Of a DNA stretch of 64,000 nucleotides, positions 18,256-26,489 are shown in pieces. The notes under the pieces were generated by a model. That model was not told the DNA's origin. It saw only the letters and a list, made by a program, of their open reading frames with translations, and made no database searches. This DNA is from Bacteroidota bacterium (GTDB lineage: Bacteria; Bacteroidota; Bacteroidia; Bacteroidales; Prolixibacteraceae). The stretch lies in assembly GCA_024278975.1 (NCBI GenBank), contig JAJRSD010000060.1, positions 1 to 64,000 on the forward strand, read 5' to 3'. Position 1 is the stretch's first letter. The number at the start of each line of letters is the position of its first letter. The translations under genes and the position numbers were made by a program.

Positions 18256-19701
18256 CTATTGTTTCCAAAAAGCAGGAGAAAACAGAACCAGAATTGTAAA
18301 TAACTCGAGCCTGCCAAGTAACATTAAAAACGATAAAAACCATTTTCCTACTGGACTAACATGAAGGAAATTTTCGGCCGGGCCAACATTTCCTAATCCC
18401 GGTCCAATATTTCCCAAACTGGTTGCAACTGCACCCATTGCCGATTCCATATCGGGTTCAATTAAAGTAAATAGGATTGTGCTTAAACCGAAAATAATAA
18501 AATACAACATGAAAAATGCAAGTACGTTTGTAATAATTTTTGCATCAACTGAGTGTTTGTTAAACCTTACCGGAATAACTGCGTGTGGATGAATCATGCG
18601 GCGTAATTCGTAATAGCTGTTTTTTAATAAAAGTACAATCCGCATAATTTTAATACTTCCACCGGTTGAGCCTGCCGAACCCCCAAAAAAGAAAAGTGTA
18701 AAAATAAGAATGGTTAAAAAAGGTGTCCAAAGCAAATAATCGGTTGTTGCAAAACCTGTTGTTGTAATTATAGAAACCACCTGAAAAAGAGCATCACGAA
18801 ATGCTTGTTCAACTCCCAATTGTGAAGTCAATAATAGACCTCCAAAAATAAGAGCAGTAAATCCGAGTATAAAAATGCCATAATATTTAAACTCTTCATC
18901 TTTAAATACCGACTTGAATTTTCCTTTTAATGCCAGATATGATAGCGTAAAATTTGTACCGGCAAGAAACATAAAAATTATTATAACATACTGTATAAAT
19001 GGCGATGACCAGAATGCAATGCTAGCTTGTTTTGTTGAAAACCCACCGGTTGCCATTGTTGTAAACGAGTGGCAAACTGCATCGTAAAAACTCATGCCGC
19101 CAATCCAAAGTAGTAATGTTTCGGTGGCTGTAAATCCTAAATATATAATCCAAAGTGTTTTGGCTGTTTGTCGTATTCTTGGGCTTATTTTGTCGGGAGT
19201 AGGTCCTGGCACCTCCGCAACATAAAGCTGCATTCCTCCAATTCCGAAAACTGGTAAAATTGCCAACGATAAAACAATAATTCCCATTCCTCCCAACCAT
19301 TGCGAAATACTACGCCAGAAAAGAACACCGTGTGGCAATGCTTCAATATCCGACAAAATTGACGAACCGGTAGTTGTAAAACCTGAAATAGTTTCGAAAA
19401 ATGCATTTGTAAAATTGGGAATTGAGCCACTTATTATGTACGGTAAACTTCCGAAAAACGAGAATACAACCCAAACCAATGCAACAATAATAAAACCTTC
19501 GCGTTTACCAATATCTTTATTTGCTCCATTTGTTAGCCATGCAATAATTCCGCCGGTAACCAGACATATTCCTGAAGAAATTAGAAAAGCAGTTGAGTCG
19601 TATTCGCCATAAATAAGCGAAACAGCGAGGGCGAGTAACATTGCAACTCCTTCAACAAAAATTAGGAAGCCAAGTACCCTGATAATTATTTTTAGATTCA
19701 T
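18256..19701 (-). CDS. trkH: TrkH family potassium uptake membrane subunit
   Basis: The 481-residue polytopic inner-membrane protein contains the repeated pore-loop motifs of TrkH/KtrB: ETISGFTTTGSS, FTTMATGGFST, TTTGFATTDY and the fourth around ATSLGNIGPGLGNVG. It translocates K+ together with the cytosolic gating protein TrkA encoded immediately upstream. The 24-nt spacing and order trkA-trkH indicate an operon. Confidence 0.95.
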   Translation of the reverse strand: MNLKIIIRVLGFLIFVEGVAMLLALAVSLIYGEYDSTAFLISSGICLVTGGIIAWLTNGANKDIGKREGFIIVALVWVVFSFFGSLPYIISGSIPNFTNAFFETISGFTTTGSSILSDIEALPHGVLFWRSISQWLGGMGIIVLSLAILPVFGIGGMQLYVAEVPGPTPDKISPRIRQTAKTLWIIYLGFTATETLLLWIGGMSFYDAVCHSFTTMATGGFSTKQASIAFWSSPFIQYVIIIFMFLAGTNFTLSYLALKGKFKSVFKDEEFKYYGIFILGFTALIFGGLLLTSQLGVEQAFRDALFQVVSIITTTGFATTDYLLWTPFLTILIFTLFFFGGSAGSTGGSIKIMRIVLLLKNSYYELRRMIHPHAVIPVRFNKHSVDAKIITNVLAFFMLYFIIFGLSTILFTLIEPDMESAMGAVATSLGNIGPGLGNVGPAENFLHVSPVGKWFLSFLMLLGRLELFTILVLFSPAFWKQ

Positions 19702-19725
19702 TTTAGTGAAGTAATTAAGACAAAT

Positions 19726-21060
19726 TTACTTAAAAAATTTCTCTATTTTTTTTATACCTGCCGGAAGTGTAAACACAACAACTTTATCACCCACCTGAAT
19801 TTGAGTTAAGCCGTTTGCTATGTACCCATTGTTTCCACGAATTATTCCACCAATTTTTGCCTCCTCCGGAAAATCTAAATCTCTAATCAGATTTTGAGTG
19901 ATTTTAGCTCCTTCCTTCGCAATAAATTCGAATACTTCAGCATCAGAAGCAGTTAGGCACTTTACCTTCGAAATAGCTGCATTTAACGTGAATTTGTAAA
20001 TATAACCGGCGGCATTCAGCTTTTTATTAATTATAGTGCCAATGTCCATTTCTTCGGCAAGATTCATGTATGCAAGGTTTTCTACCTCGGCAACTGTGCG
20101 TCTGACACCAAACGATTTTGCCAAATGGCAGCCAAGAATATTTGTTTCGGAGTTTCCGGTTGTTGCAACAAATGCATCCATTTTGTCAATTCCCTCCTCT
20201 TTTAATAAATCCAAATTTCTTCCATCTCCATGAATTACAAGCACATTTTCGAATTTGTCGGCAATCTTTTCACATCTCTCAAGATCGTATTCAATAATTT
20301 TTATTCTGAATTGGTCGCCCAGTTTTTCAACTGCTTTCTGTGCAATTCTACTTCCTCCAAGAAACATTATATTTTTTACACCAAAAAGTTTCTTACCGGT
20401 AAGGTCGAAAACATGCTGCTGCTCTGAACGCGTTGTTATAAAAAATACAATGTCGCCGGTTTGCACAAAATCTTTTCCTTTCGGAATAATTGTAATATTA
20501 TCGCGGTTAATTGCAACTACTAAAATATGTTTGTTTTCCTGAGATAAATCTTCAAATGTTCTATTCAGAATTGGAGCATTTTCGCGTACTTTAATACCAA
20601 GTAGTAATAATTTCCCGTTGGAGAATTCGATTAATTGACGGGTTCCGGTCTGTTTTACAGAAGCAACAATCTCTTTTGCCGCCAAACTTTCAGGGTAAAT
20701 TAACTCGTCGATACCAAGGTTTTTTAATTTGGATTTATAATTTTCTTTTAGATATTCTAAATTATTTATTCGTGCAATTGTGCGCCCAACTCCTAAATAC
20801 GATGCCATTGAACATGCCAGAACATTTCGCTCTTCGAAAGGTGTTACAGCAATAAACAGATCGGCTTTTGCAATTCCGGTATTTTTCAAATCTTCAAACG
20901 AATGTGCAGAACCAACAGTTGTCAACAAATCTAAGTCTCCACTAATATTTGATAATTTTTCGGAGGAGTCGTCTAACAGGATAATGTCGTGATTTTCGTT
21001 GGTTAACATTCGCGCTAAATGTGTACCAACTTCGCCGGCACCTGCAATTACAATCTTCAT
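19726..21060 (-). CDS. trkA: Trk potassium transport regulator TrkA
   Basis: The 444-residue cytosolic protein has two tandem RCK units, each a Rossmann RCK_N domain (MKIVIAGAGEVGTHLARML at residue 1; IMFLGGSRIAQKAVEKLG at about 230) followed by an RCK_C domain. It binds nucleotides and gates TrkH. It is the first gene of the trkA-trkH operon, with a possible promoter in the 107-nt upstream gap. Confidence 0.95.
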   Translation of the reverse strand: MKIVIAGAGEVGTHLARMLTNENHDIILLDDSSEKLSNISGDLDLLTTVGSAHSFEDLKNTGIAKADLFIAVTPFEERNVLACSMASYLGVGRTIARINNLEYLKENYKSKLKNLGIDELIYPESLAAKEIVASVKQTGTRQLIEFSNGKLLLLGIKVRENAPILNRTFEDLSQENKHILVVAINRDNITIIPKGKDFVQTGDIVFFITTRSEQQHVFDLTGKKLFGVKNIMFLGGSRIAQKAVEKLGDQFRIKIIEYDLERCEKIADKFENVLVIHGDGRNLDLLKEEGIDKMDAFVATTGNSETNILGCHLAKSFGVRRTVAEVENLAYMNLAEEMDIGTIINKKLNAAGYIYKFTLNAAISKVKCLTASDAEVFEFIAKEGAKITQNLIRDLDFPEEAKIGGIIRGNNGYIANGLTQIQVGDKVVVFTLPAGIKKIEKFFK

Positions 21061-21082
21061 TTGTAGTTTGTATTAAAATTAC

Positions 21083-21141
21083 CCGACAAAATAAAGTATT
21101 AACATTTATAATTCATTCAAATGTACTATTTATCTTGTCGG
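21083..21141 (-). repeat. Long imperfect inverted repeat with embedded TACATTTG box
   Basis: The arms CCGACAA at 21083-21089 and TTGTCGG at 21135-21141 extend inward as an imperfect stem of about 24 bp around a loop of roughly 11 nt. On the minus strand the distal arm contains TACATTTG (complement of 21118-21125), a perfect -7 box, preceded 18 nt upstream by TTTA. It could be the trkA promoter within a regulatory palindrome, or a terminator for the upstream comEC transcript. The sequence alone does not decide. Confidence 0.5.
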
Positions 21142-21167
21142 AATAAATGTTGAATTAACGTATAAGT

Positions 21168-23192
21168 TTACCAATTTTTCACAAATGCACCCAGTTTTGA
21201 GGTTTGAAAAATACGATTGAAACCGTTATTCTCTTTTCTATATGTTTTTTTGTCATATATAATTGTTGTACTTTCTGATATTCGACTTTCTAAATTATTG
21301 TACTGTTTTGGGTTAACAATTATATTCAGAGGAATGCTTTTTTTTAAACCCGAAATATTTTTATTGAAAAGAATAGTTTTTCCTTCGAAAATAAGAATAC
21401 TATTTTTGATAATTAGGAAATTATTTTTTACTGAATCGTTTTGAGTAAAAAAAGTAGGACAATCTAAATTTAAATTGAGGTTTGTATTCTTTAGCATGTT
21501 GAGAATATTTGATGAATCTTCTAATTTGAATTCAGAAATAACAAAGTTTGTTCTACCTCTGATTAACTGAATGGTTGAGTTTGCCGGGTTATTATAAACT
21601 ATAATTTGAGTTGTTTTATTTTGAATTATTTGCAGAGCCAGCGATGAAATAGCTGTGAATAAAACAAAAACTAAAGTTACTTTAACGAATTTTACACGAT
21701 ACGATTTCAGAAACAGATAAAATGAAAATAGTACTCCTAAAAGTAAAATAAGTTGTATTTGATGAACCGAAACTTCGCAAACTGAAAAGGGAAGTTGCTC
21801 TATTTGTGCGAGAATTATATAGCACCATTTTATTATAAATTGTAGGAGAGCCGAAATTATGGTTGACAAAATTGAAACCTTTGCAACTATTAATAATGAT
21901 ATTCCCAATGGAATTAAAACCATCACAGCAGGAATTATTATCAAATTAGTAATCCAGAAATATGTTGGAAACTGATTGAAATAGAATGTAGTAATTGGGA
22001 AAGTTGCAATTTGTGCTGCTATTGAAATCGTAAAAAGTGTCCAGAAAAATTTTAGAAATTTATTTTTTACAGTAATCAGTTTTGAAAATTTGGGTTGAAG
22101 AAAAAGAATTCCGAAAACGGCGGAGTAGGAGAGTTGAAAGCCAACTTCGAATAAGTTGTTCGGATTAAAAAGTAAAAGAAACATTGCCGATGCAGCAAGT
22201 GAATTATAACTGTTGGGTTTTCGGTTTATGTTTTCGCCAATTACAAAAATGGTAAACATTGTTGAAGCGCGCATCACCGACGGCGAAAGCCCGGTTATAA
22301 AAGCGTAAGCCCAAAGTAAAATAACCGACACAATAACAAAAAGTATTCGCCCCTGTTTTTGTTTACGAAGAAAACCAAAAAACATTGTAATTACCCAAAA
22401 TACAATACCAACATGCAACCCCGAAACTGCTAAAATATGCATTGCTCCCGATGCCGAAAATACTCGCTTTGTTTCGGGGTCAAGGTCGCGTTTGTAACCC
22501 AAAGTTAATGCCGATAAAATTTCGAGTTCGTTTTTGCCCAGATTCTGACTCCGGTAAATATCCAACAGTTTCTCCCTGAATTGTTCAGCACGAATAGTAA
22601 TAGTTGGGCTTAAAGTAGTTGGTGTATTTTTCCAGTTGTTTGCTGCAAGGTAAAGTTGGCGATAAATTTTTTTTCGTTGGAGATATTTTTTATAATCGAA
22701 CTCGAATGGGTTACCGTAGTTTTTTATTTGTTGCGGCGAATTTGAAAAAATGATATTATCGCCGGGATTTAGTTTTTTTACACGATTGTGTTTTTCAAAA
22801 TAGACTAAAATTTTCTCGTTGGATTGGAAAAGGGTGCTGCCATTTTTTACACCCGAAAGTTTAATTACAGATTTATACGAGTTTCTTTTCTCCTGCGGTT
22901 TTTCCAAAATTGTAGCTGAATAAATACTATCTTCAATAAAGTTGGGTTTGGTATTATAAATTTCAAATATCAAAATCCCAATTAAAATGAAAAGCATATG
23001 GATTCCTGTTCCAAGAAATAAAGAATTACGAAACGTGTAATTTCTGTTTATTAGAAGTAAAACAAAAAATAGTGTGATTGAAATAGTAAGTAAAACAGAT
23101 ATTTTAAAATCAATTATTTGACTGATATAAATACCAAAAGCCAACAAAATTGTTGACCGAAGAAAGGGAATTTGTTGAATTGTTTTTTCCAA
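21168..23192 (-). CDS. comEC: ComEC/Rec2 family DNA-uptake channel protein
   Basis: The 674-residue polytopic protein has an N-terminal DUF4131-like/OB region (residues about 60-190) and the Competence domain at about 220-500, with motifs ALTLGYKRDLDPETKRVFSASGAMHILAVSGLHVGI and GLSPSVMRAS. It lacks the metallo-beta-lactamase domain of longer homologues. It probably forms the inner-membrane channel for single-stranded DNA in natural transformation. The start appears to be TTG at 23192; no ATG occurs between the upstream in-frame stop and the first membrane helix. It is the last of three same-strand genes with def and ruvX. Confidence 0.88.
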   Translation of the reverse strand: MEKTIQQIPFLRSTILLAFGIYISQIIDFKISVLLTISITLFFVLLLINRNYTFRNSLFLGTGIHMLFILIGILIFEIYNTKPNFIEDSIYSATILEKPQEKRNSYKSVIKLSGVKNGSTLFQSNEKILVYFEKHNRVKKLNPGDNIIFSNSPQQIKNYGNPFEFDYKKYLQRKKIYRQLYLAANNWKNTPTTLSPTITIRAEQFREKLLDIYRSQNLGKNELEILSALTLGYKRDLDPETKRVFSASGAMHILAVSGLHVGIVFWVITMFFGFLRKQKQGRILFVIVSVILLWAYAFITGLSPSVMRASTMFTIFVIGENINRKPNSYNSLAASAMFLLLFNPNNLFEVGFQLSYSAVFGILFLQPKFSKLITVKNKFLKFFWTLFTISIAAQIATFPITTFYFNQFPTYFWITNLIIIPAVMVLIPLGISLLIVAKVSILSTIISALLQFIIKWCYIILAQIEQLPFSVCEVSVHQIQLILLLGVLFSFYLFLKSYRVKFVKVTLVFVLFTAISSLALQIIQNKTTQIIVYNNPANSTIQLIRGRTNFVISEFKLEDSSNILNMLKNTNLNLNLDCPTFFTQNDSVKNNFLIIKNSILIFEGKTILFNKNISGLKKSIPLNIIVNPKQYNNLESRISESTTIIYDKKTYRKENNGFNRIFQTSKLGAFVKNW

Positions 23193-23253
23193 TTTTTTTC
23201 GTTTGATGGAGTTTTAAATCAAACGAAAATTGATTAAAAAAGGTTACACTTTT

Positions 23254-23811
23254 TTATTTAGCCGGAACTTTTATTCGGTAATGCGGGCGAACTTTTCCGG
23301 TTGCGATGGCGTTTAATCTGCTTTTAAGTAGCCGTTTTCGAAGAGGCGACAAATAATCGATAAACAGTTTTCCTTCCAGATGGTCGTGTTCGTGCTGAAT
23401 TACTCTTCCGGCAAAACCTTTAAATACCTCTTCGTGTTCAACAAAGTTTTCGTCAAAATATTTTAACCGAACTTCGTCTTTGCGAGTAACATCTTCGCGA
23501 ATCTCGGGCAAACTTAAACATCCTTCGTTCATAACCCACTCTTCTCCAGTTATTTCAATTATTTCAGAATTTATAAAAACCTTTTTGAAATCTGCTAATT
23601 CCGGATCTTCATCAGCATTTGCTGTTGCGTCGATAACAAATAAACGGATGGATAGTCCCACTTGTGGAGCCGCAAGTCCTACTCCATCAGAATAGTACAT
23701 TGTTTCCCACATGTTTTCGATAATCTCTTTTATTTGTGGATTATCTTTCTCGATATTTTTTGCCTTTTTACGTAATAAAGTGTCTCCGTAAACGGTAATC
23801 GGGTATTTCAT
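23254..23811 (-). CDS. def: Peptide deformylase
   Basis: The 185-residue metalloenzyme removes the formyl group from nascent N-terminal methionine. All three motifs are intact: GVGLAAPQ (about residue 44), EGCLSLP (about 103, with the metal-binding Cys) and QHEHDHLEG (two metal-binding His and catalytic Glu). One nucleotide separates it from ruvX, so the two are almost certainly co-transcribed. Confidence 0.97.
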   Translation of the reverse strand: MKYPITVYGDTLLRKKAKNIEKDNPQIKEIIENMWETMYYSDGVGLAAPQVGLSIRLFVIDATANADEDPELADFKKVFINSEIIEITGEEWVMNEGCLSLPEIREDVTRKDEVRLKYFDENFVEHEEVFKGFAGRVIQHEHDHLEGKLFIDYLSPLRKRLLKSRLNAIATGKVRPHYRIKVPAK

Positions 23812-23812
23812 T

Positions 23813-24235
23813 TTATATTCTGTTTCGTTTTTGTTCTAAATAACCTTGCAAAATTATGGTTGCGCTAATTGCATCAACCAGCGCTTTGTCTCGTCTTTTT
23901 TGCTTTTTTAATCCTCCGTCAATCATGGTTTGAAATGCCATTTTAGATGTAAATCTTTCATCCACAATCTCCAGTTTCATATCGGGATATATTTTTTGAA
24001 ATCTCTTTAAAAACGGATTGATATATCTAACAGATTCGGAAGCTTCATTGTTCATCTGTTTTGGATATCCTATAACTACTGTTTCAACATCTTCCTTTTG
24101 GAAATACTCTTTTAGGAAATCCCAGATTGTGTGTGTTGAAATTGTTGTTAGGCGGGTGGCAATAATTTGTCCGGGGTCGGTAATTGCCAGTCCTGTTCTT
24201 TTTCTTCCGTAATCAATCGCTAAAATTCTTCCCAT
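23813..24235 (-). CDS. ruvX: Putative pre-16S rRNA nuclease / Holliday junction resolvase (YqgF)
   Basis: The 140-residue RNase H-fold protein has the family start MGRILAIDYGRKRTGLAITD (catalytic Asp), VVIGYPKQMNNEAS in the middle, and the downstream VDERFTSKMA and KALVDAISATIILQGYL with the last acidic residue. It is implicated in maturation of the 16S rRNA 5' end. It is followed directly by def. Confidence 0.93.
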   Translation of the reverse strand: MGRILAIDYGRKRTGLAITDPGQIIATRLTTISTHTIWDFLKEYFQKEDVETVVIGYPKQMNNEASESVRYINPFLKRFQKIYPDMKLEIVDERFTSKMAFQTMIDGGLKKQKRRDKALVDAISATIILQGYLEQKRNRI

Positions 24236-24347
24236 TCAAATTTCTAATAAGTGCTGCAAAAGTAGATAGAAAATACCTGAAAAAAAGGAAGTTTTAACGC
24301 TTTAGTTTGTAGGGTTTTGAGTTAACTGAGATTTAAATTTGATTTAT

Positions 24348-24363
24348 TTGGCACGTACTTTGT
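24348..24363 (+). promoter_or_regulatory. Sigma-54 (RpoN)-like promoter
   Basis: TTGGCACG (24348-24355), 4 nt, then TTGT (24360-24363) matches the RpoN -24/-12 consensus TTGGCACG-N4-TTGC except for the last base (T for C). Spacing between the GG and the -12 element is exact. It lies about 84 nt upstream of the ATG at 24447 and before no other gene on that strand. It would require RpoN and an activator, neither encoded in the window. Confidence 0.45.
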
Positions 24364-24446
24364 TTAACAAACTGTATTACCGGTATTTTATAAGGCGTCA
24401 AAAGAGCAAAACAAAAAAGATTGTTAAATCTAAAAAACAAGAAGTC

Positions 24447-25724
24447 ATGAAACGAGTAAAAATCAGGCTGCTTGCTACGATTATCACTCTGGCGGCAGTT
24501 ACAATAATAGCAACAACTCCAACAGCAGCACAACGTCGTTCAACCGGACGGCAAACTGCACAGTCGGGAGTTAAAAAAAGCGACGAAAGTAGAAAAAGAA
24601 CTGTTCAGAAAAAGAGTACTTTTAAAAACTACGATAAGGTTGAGCGGTCGCCACGGAATAGTTCGATTACAAGAAGCCGTGCCGTTCAGCATAAATCTAC
24701 TCCTTCTGTAAAACGTAGTTCAAATTCAAATCATCGGGTAACTTCCCGTAGTAGTACGCCAGGCAAAAGCCGGCAGGTTACCTCCAATAATAGAACTCCA
24801 AAAAGTTGGGATAATTTTAAGGATAAATCTAGTTTCAGAGGAAATAGAAGTACTGGTTCTACTTCGCAAAACAGGGGAAATGATTATTCCGTCAGGGGAA
24901 AGTCAACTTCAACACGTGTTTCAAGTCGTCATTCAAACTCAGACAGAAATATTTTAGCATCGGCAAACAGGGGAAGCAAAAATACTTCAATATCTTCCCG
25001 CAATCGTTCGCAATCGAGTTCTGGTTCTGCACGAATTTCAAACCGCCTTGCAAGTAATAACAAAAATATTTCATCTTCATCGCACAGCGGAAGGCGCGGA
25101 ACTTCGATAAATACAAGTAAACGTGCAAAATACCAGCTTAATAACAACGACAAGCGTTACAAACCAAATAGTAATTACAGGGGAAGTAGCAAAACCTGGT
25201 CGAATAATTACCGTCCACAAAATATGAATTACAACTATAATTCGTATAATTATTACAATAATTACAACCATTACACACATAATCATTGGAACAGGAATTG
25301 GGAGAATTACCGCTGGAATAATTACAGTTGGATAGATTATTACGGTGGTTACAATCCGTACTCATACAGATATCACAAATATTATTATCATCATAATTTT
25401 TACGGACATGTAATCCGCAGGTTTATTTATACACCTCATGTATTTGTTCACAACCGGCAACGCTACTACAATTACAACGGGCAATTTTTTAGATATCAAT
25501 TTGGAATTGGATATGTTTTGGTTGATATGCCATTTGGACTGACTTTCGATTATATTCCATCCGATTACGAACGGGTTTATATAAATGGTTATCTTTATTT
25601 TAGGGTTGGTAATTTGTTTTTCGAATATTCAAACTATGGATTTCAACTGGTTCATTATCCCGATAGATATTATGCGTACGATGATAATTACCAGAACGAA
25701 GGCTACTATTACGACGATTATTAA
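24447..25724 (+). CDS. Secreted Ser/Arg- and Asn/Tyr-rich low-complexity protein (DUF6515-like C-terminus)
   Basis: The ATG at 24447 gives a 425-residue protein with a signal peptide (KRVKIRLLATIITLAAVTIIATTPTAAQ). A start at 24339 would hide the signal. About residues 30-245 are a strongly basic, Ser/Arg/Asn-rich disordered region; about 245-310 are Asn/Tyr-rich with His; then comes an aromatic domain (GIGYVLVDMPFGLTFDYIPSDYERVYINGYLYFRVGNLFFEY) like DUF6515. The C-terminus is Tyr/Asp-rich. The function is unknown; composition suggests an extracytoplasmic, possibly matrix or surface-binding role. Its promoter looks RpoN-dependent, unlike its neighbours. Confidence 0.8.
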   Translation: MKRVKIRLLATIITLAAVTIIATTPTAAQRRSTGRQTAQSGVKKSDESRKRTVQKKSTFKNYDKVERSPRNSSITRSRAVQHKSTPSVKRSSNSNHRVTSRSSTPGKSRQVTSNNRTPKSWDNFKDKSSFRGNRSTGSTSQNRGNDYSVRGKSTSTRVSSRHSNSDRNILASANRGSKNTSISSRNRSQSSSGSARISNRLASNNKNISSSSHSGRRGTSINTSKRAKYQLNNNDKRYKPNSNYRGSSKTWSNNYRPQNMNYNYNSYNYYNNYNHYTHNHWNRNWENYRWNNYSWIDYYGGYNPYSYRYHKYYYHHNFYGHVIRRFIYTPHVFVHNRQRYYNYNGQFFRYQFGIGYVLVDMPFGLTFDYIPSDYERVYINGYLYFRVGNLFFEYSNYGFQLVHYPDRYYAYDDNYQNEGYYYDDY

Positions 25725-25782
25725 TATTAAATAAAAAAAATGACCTACTTTAGCAGAAGTAATCACCATAAAAACACAATAA

Positions 25783-26424
25783 ATGACCTTAAAATTAAAA
25801 CGCGACCAAATCCCACTTCAAAAAGCTAATAACTGGCGAAACAGTTTTGAAGAGGAAAAAAAACTTACATTTAACCTGGGTACTTCTCAAATAGTTCTTC
25901 AAAAAAATACCTATAAAACTTTAGCTGGCGAAAACGAAAACAGGTTACGTATCTATCTTGGCCTCGAACAATTAAACGAAAATGGGAAATATGAATTATG
26001 TGCTTTTGCCGTGTCTGCTTTTTTATTGGGAAGTGGCGATGTTTATGTAGATTATGAAACTCCGGTTTACAAACTTGAGAAGCAAAATATTGATTTTTCG
26101 CTAATAACAAATGAGGTAATTGAAAGTATTAAACGATACAGAAGTTGGCGTATGGGAGAGTTAGATGCTGATAATAAAACCGCTGTTGTTAGAAAATATA
26201 TTTACCCAAACGCTTATTTACTCACTAAATTTGAGTTGCACGAAATTTTTAATATTCAGAATAAAAATGCCGCAGATTTAGAGTTTGGAATTTCGAAAAC
26301 TATGAATGTTATGATTGTGCCTGAAATAGATAAAAATAATGGAGATGAGCCAAATGTATTTAATTACTGTGGATTATGTCCACCAGATTGCGACGACCGA
26401 AGTATTTATAATATTTTCCAGTAG
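25783..26424 (+). CDS. Hypothetical protein with C-terminal Cys cluster
   Basis: The 213-residue protein has no signal peptide and I recognise no family. It is mainly a soluble alpha/beta sequence (RLRIYLGLEQLNENGKYELCAFAVSAFLLGSGDVYVDYETPVYKL). It ends in a compact motif NYCGLCPPDCDDRS with three cysteines that could bind a metal or form a disulfide. It begins 58 nt after the preceding gene on the same strand and may be co-transcribed with it. Confidence 0.65.
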   Translation: MTLKLKRDQIPLQKANNWRNSFEEEKKLTFNLGTSQIVLQKNTYKTLAGENENRLRIYLGLEQLNENGKYELCAFAVSAFLLGSGDVYVDYETPVYKLEKQNIDFSLITNEVIESIKRYRSWRMGELDADNKTAVVRKYIYPNAYLLTKFELHEIFNIQNKNAADLEFGISKTMNVMIVPEIDKNNGDEPNVFNYCGLCPPDCDDRSIYNIFQ

Positions 26425-26489
26425 AGAGGGAATGGTTCTATTAAAATGATTTTCAAGGTTTATGTGATGAGAGATAGGAATACAGTTAG

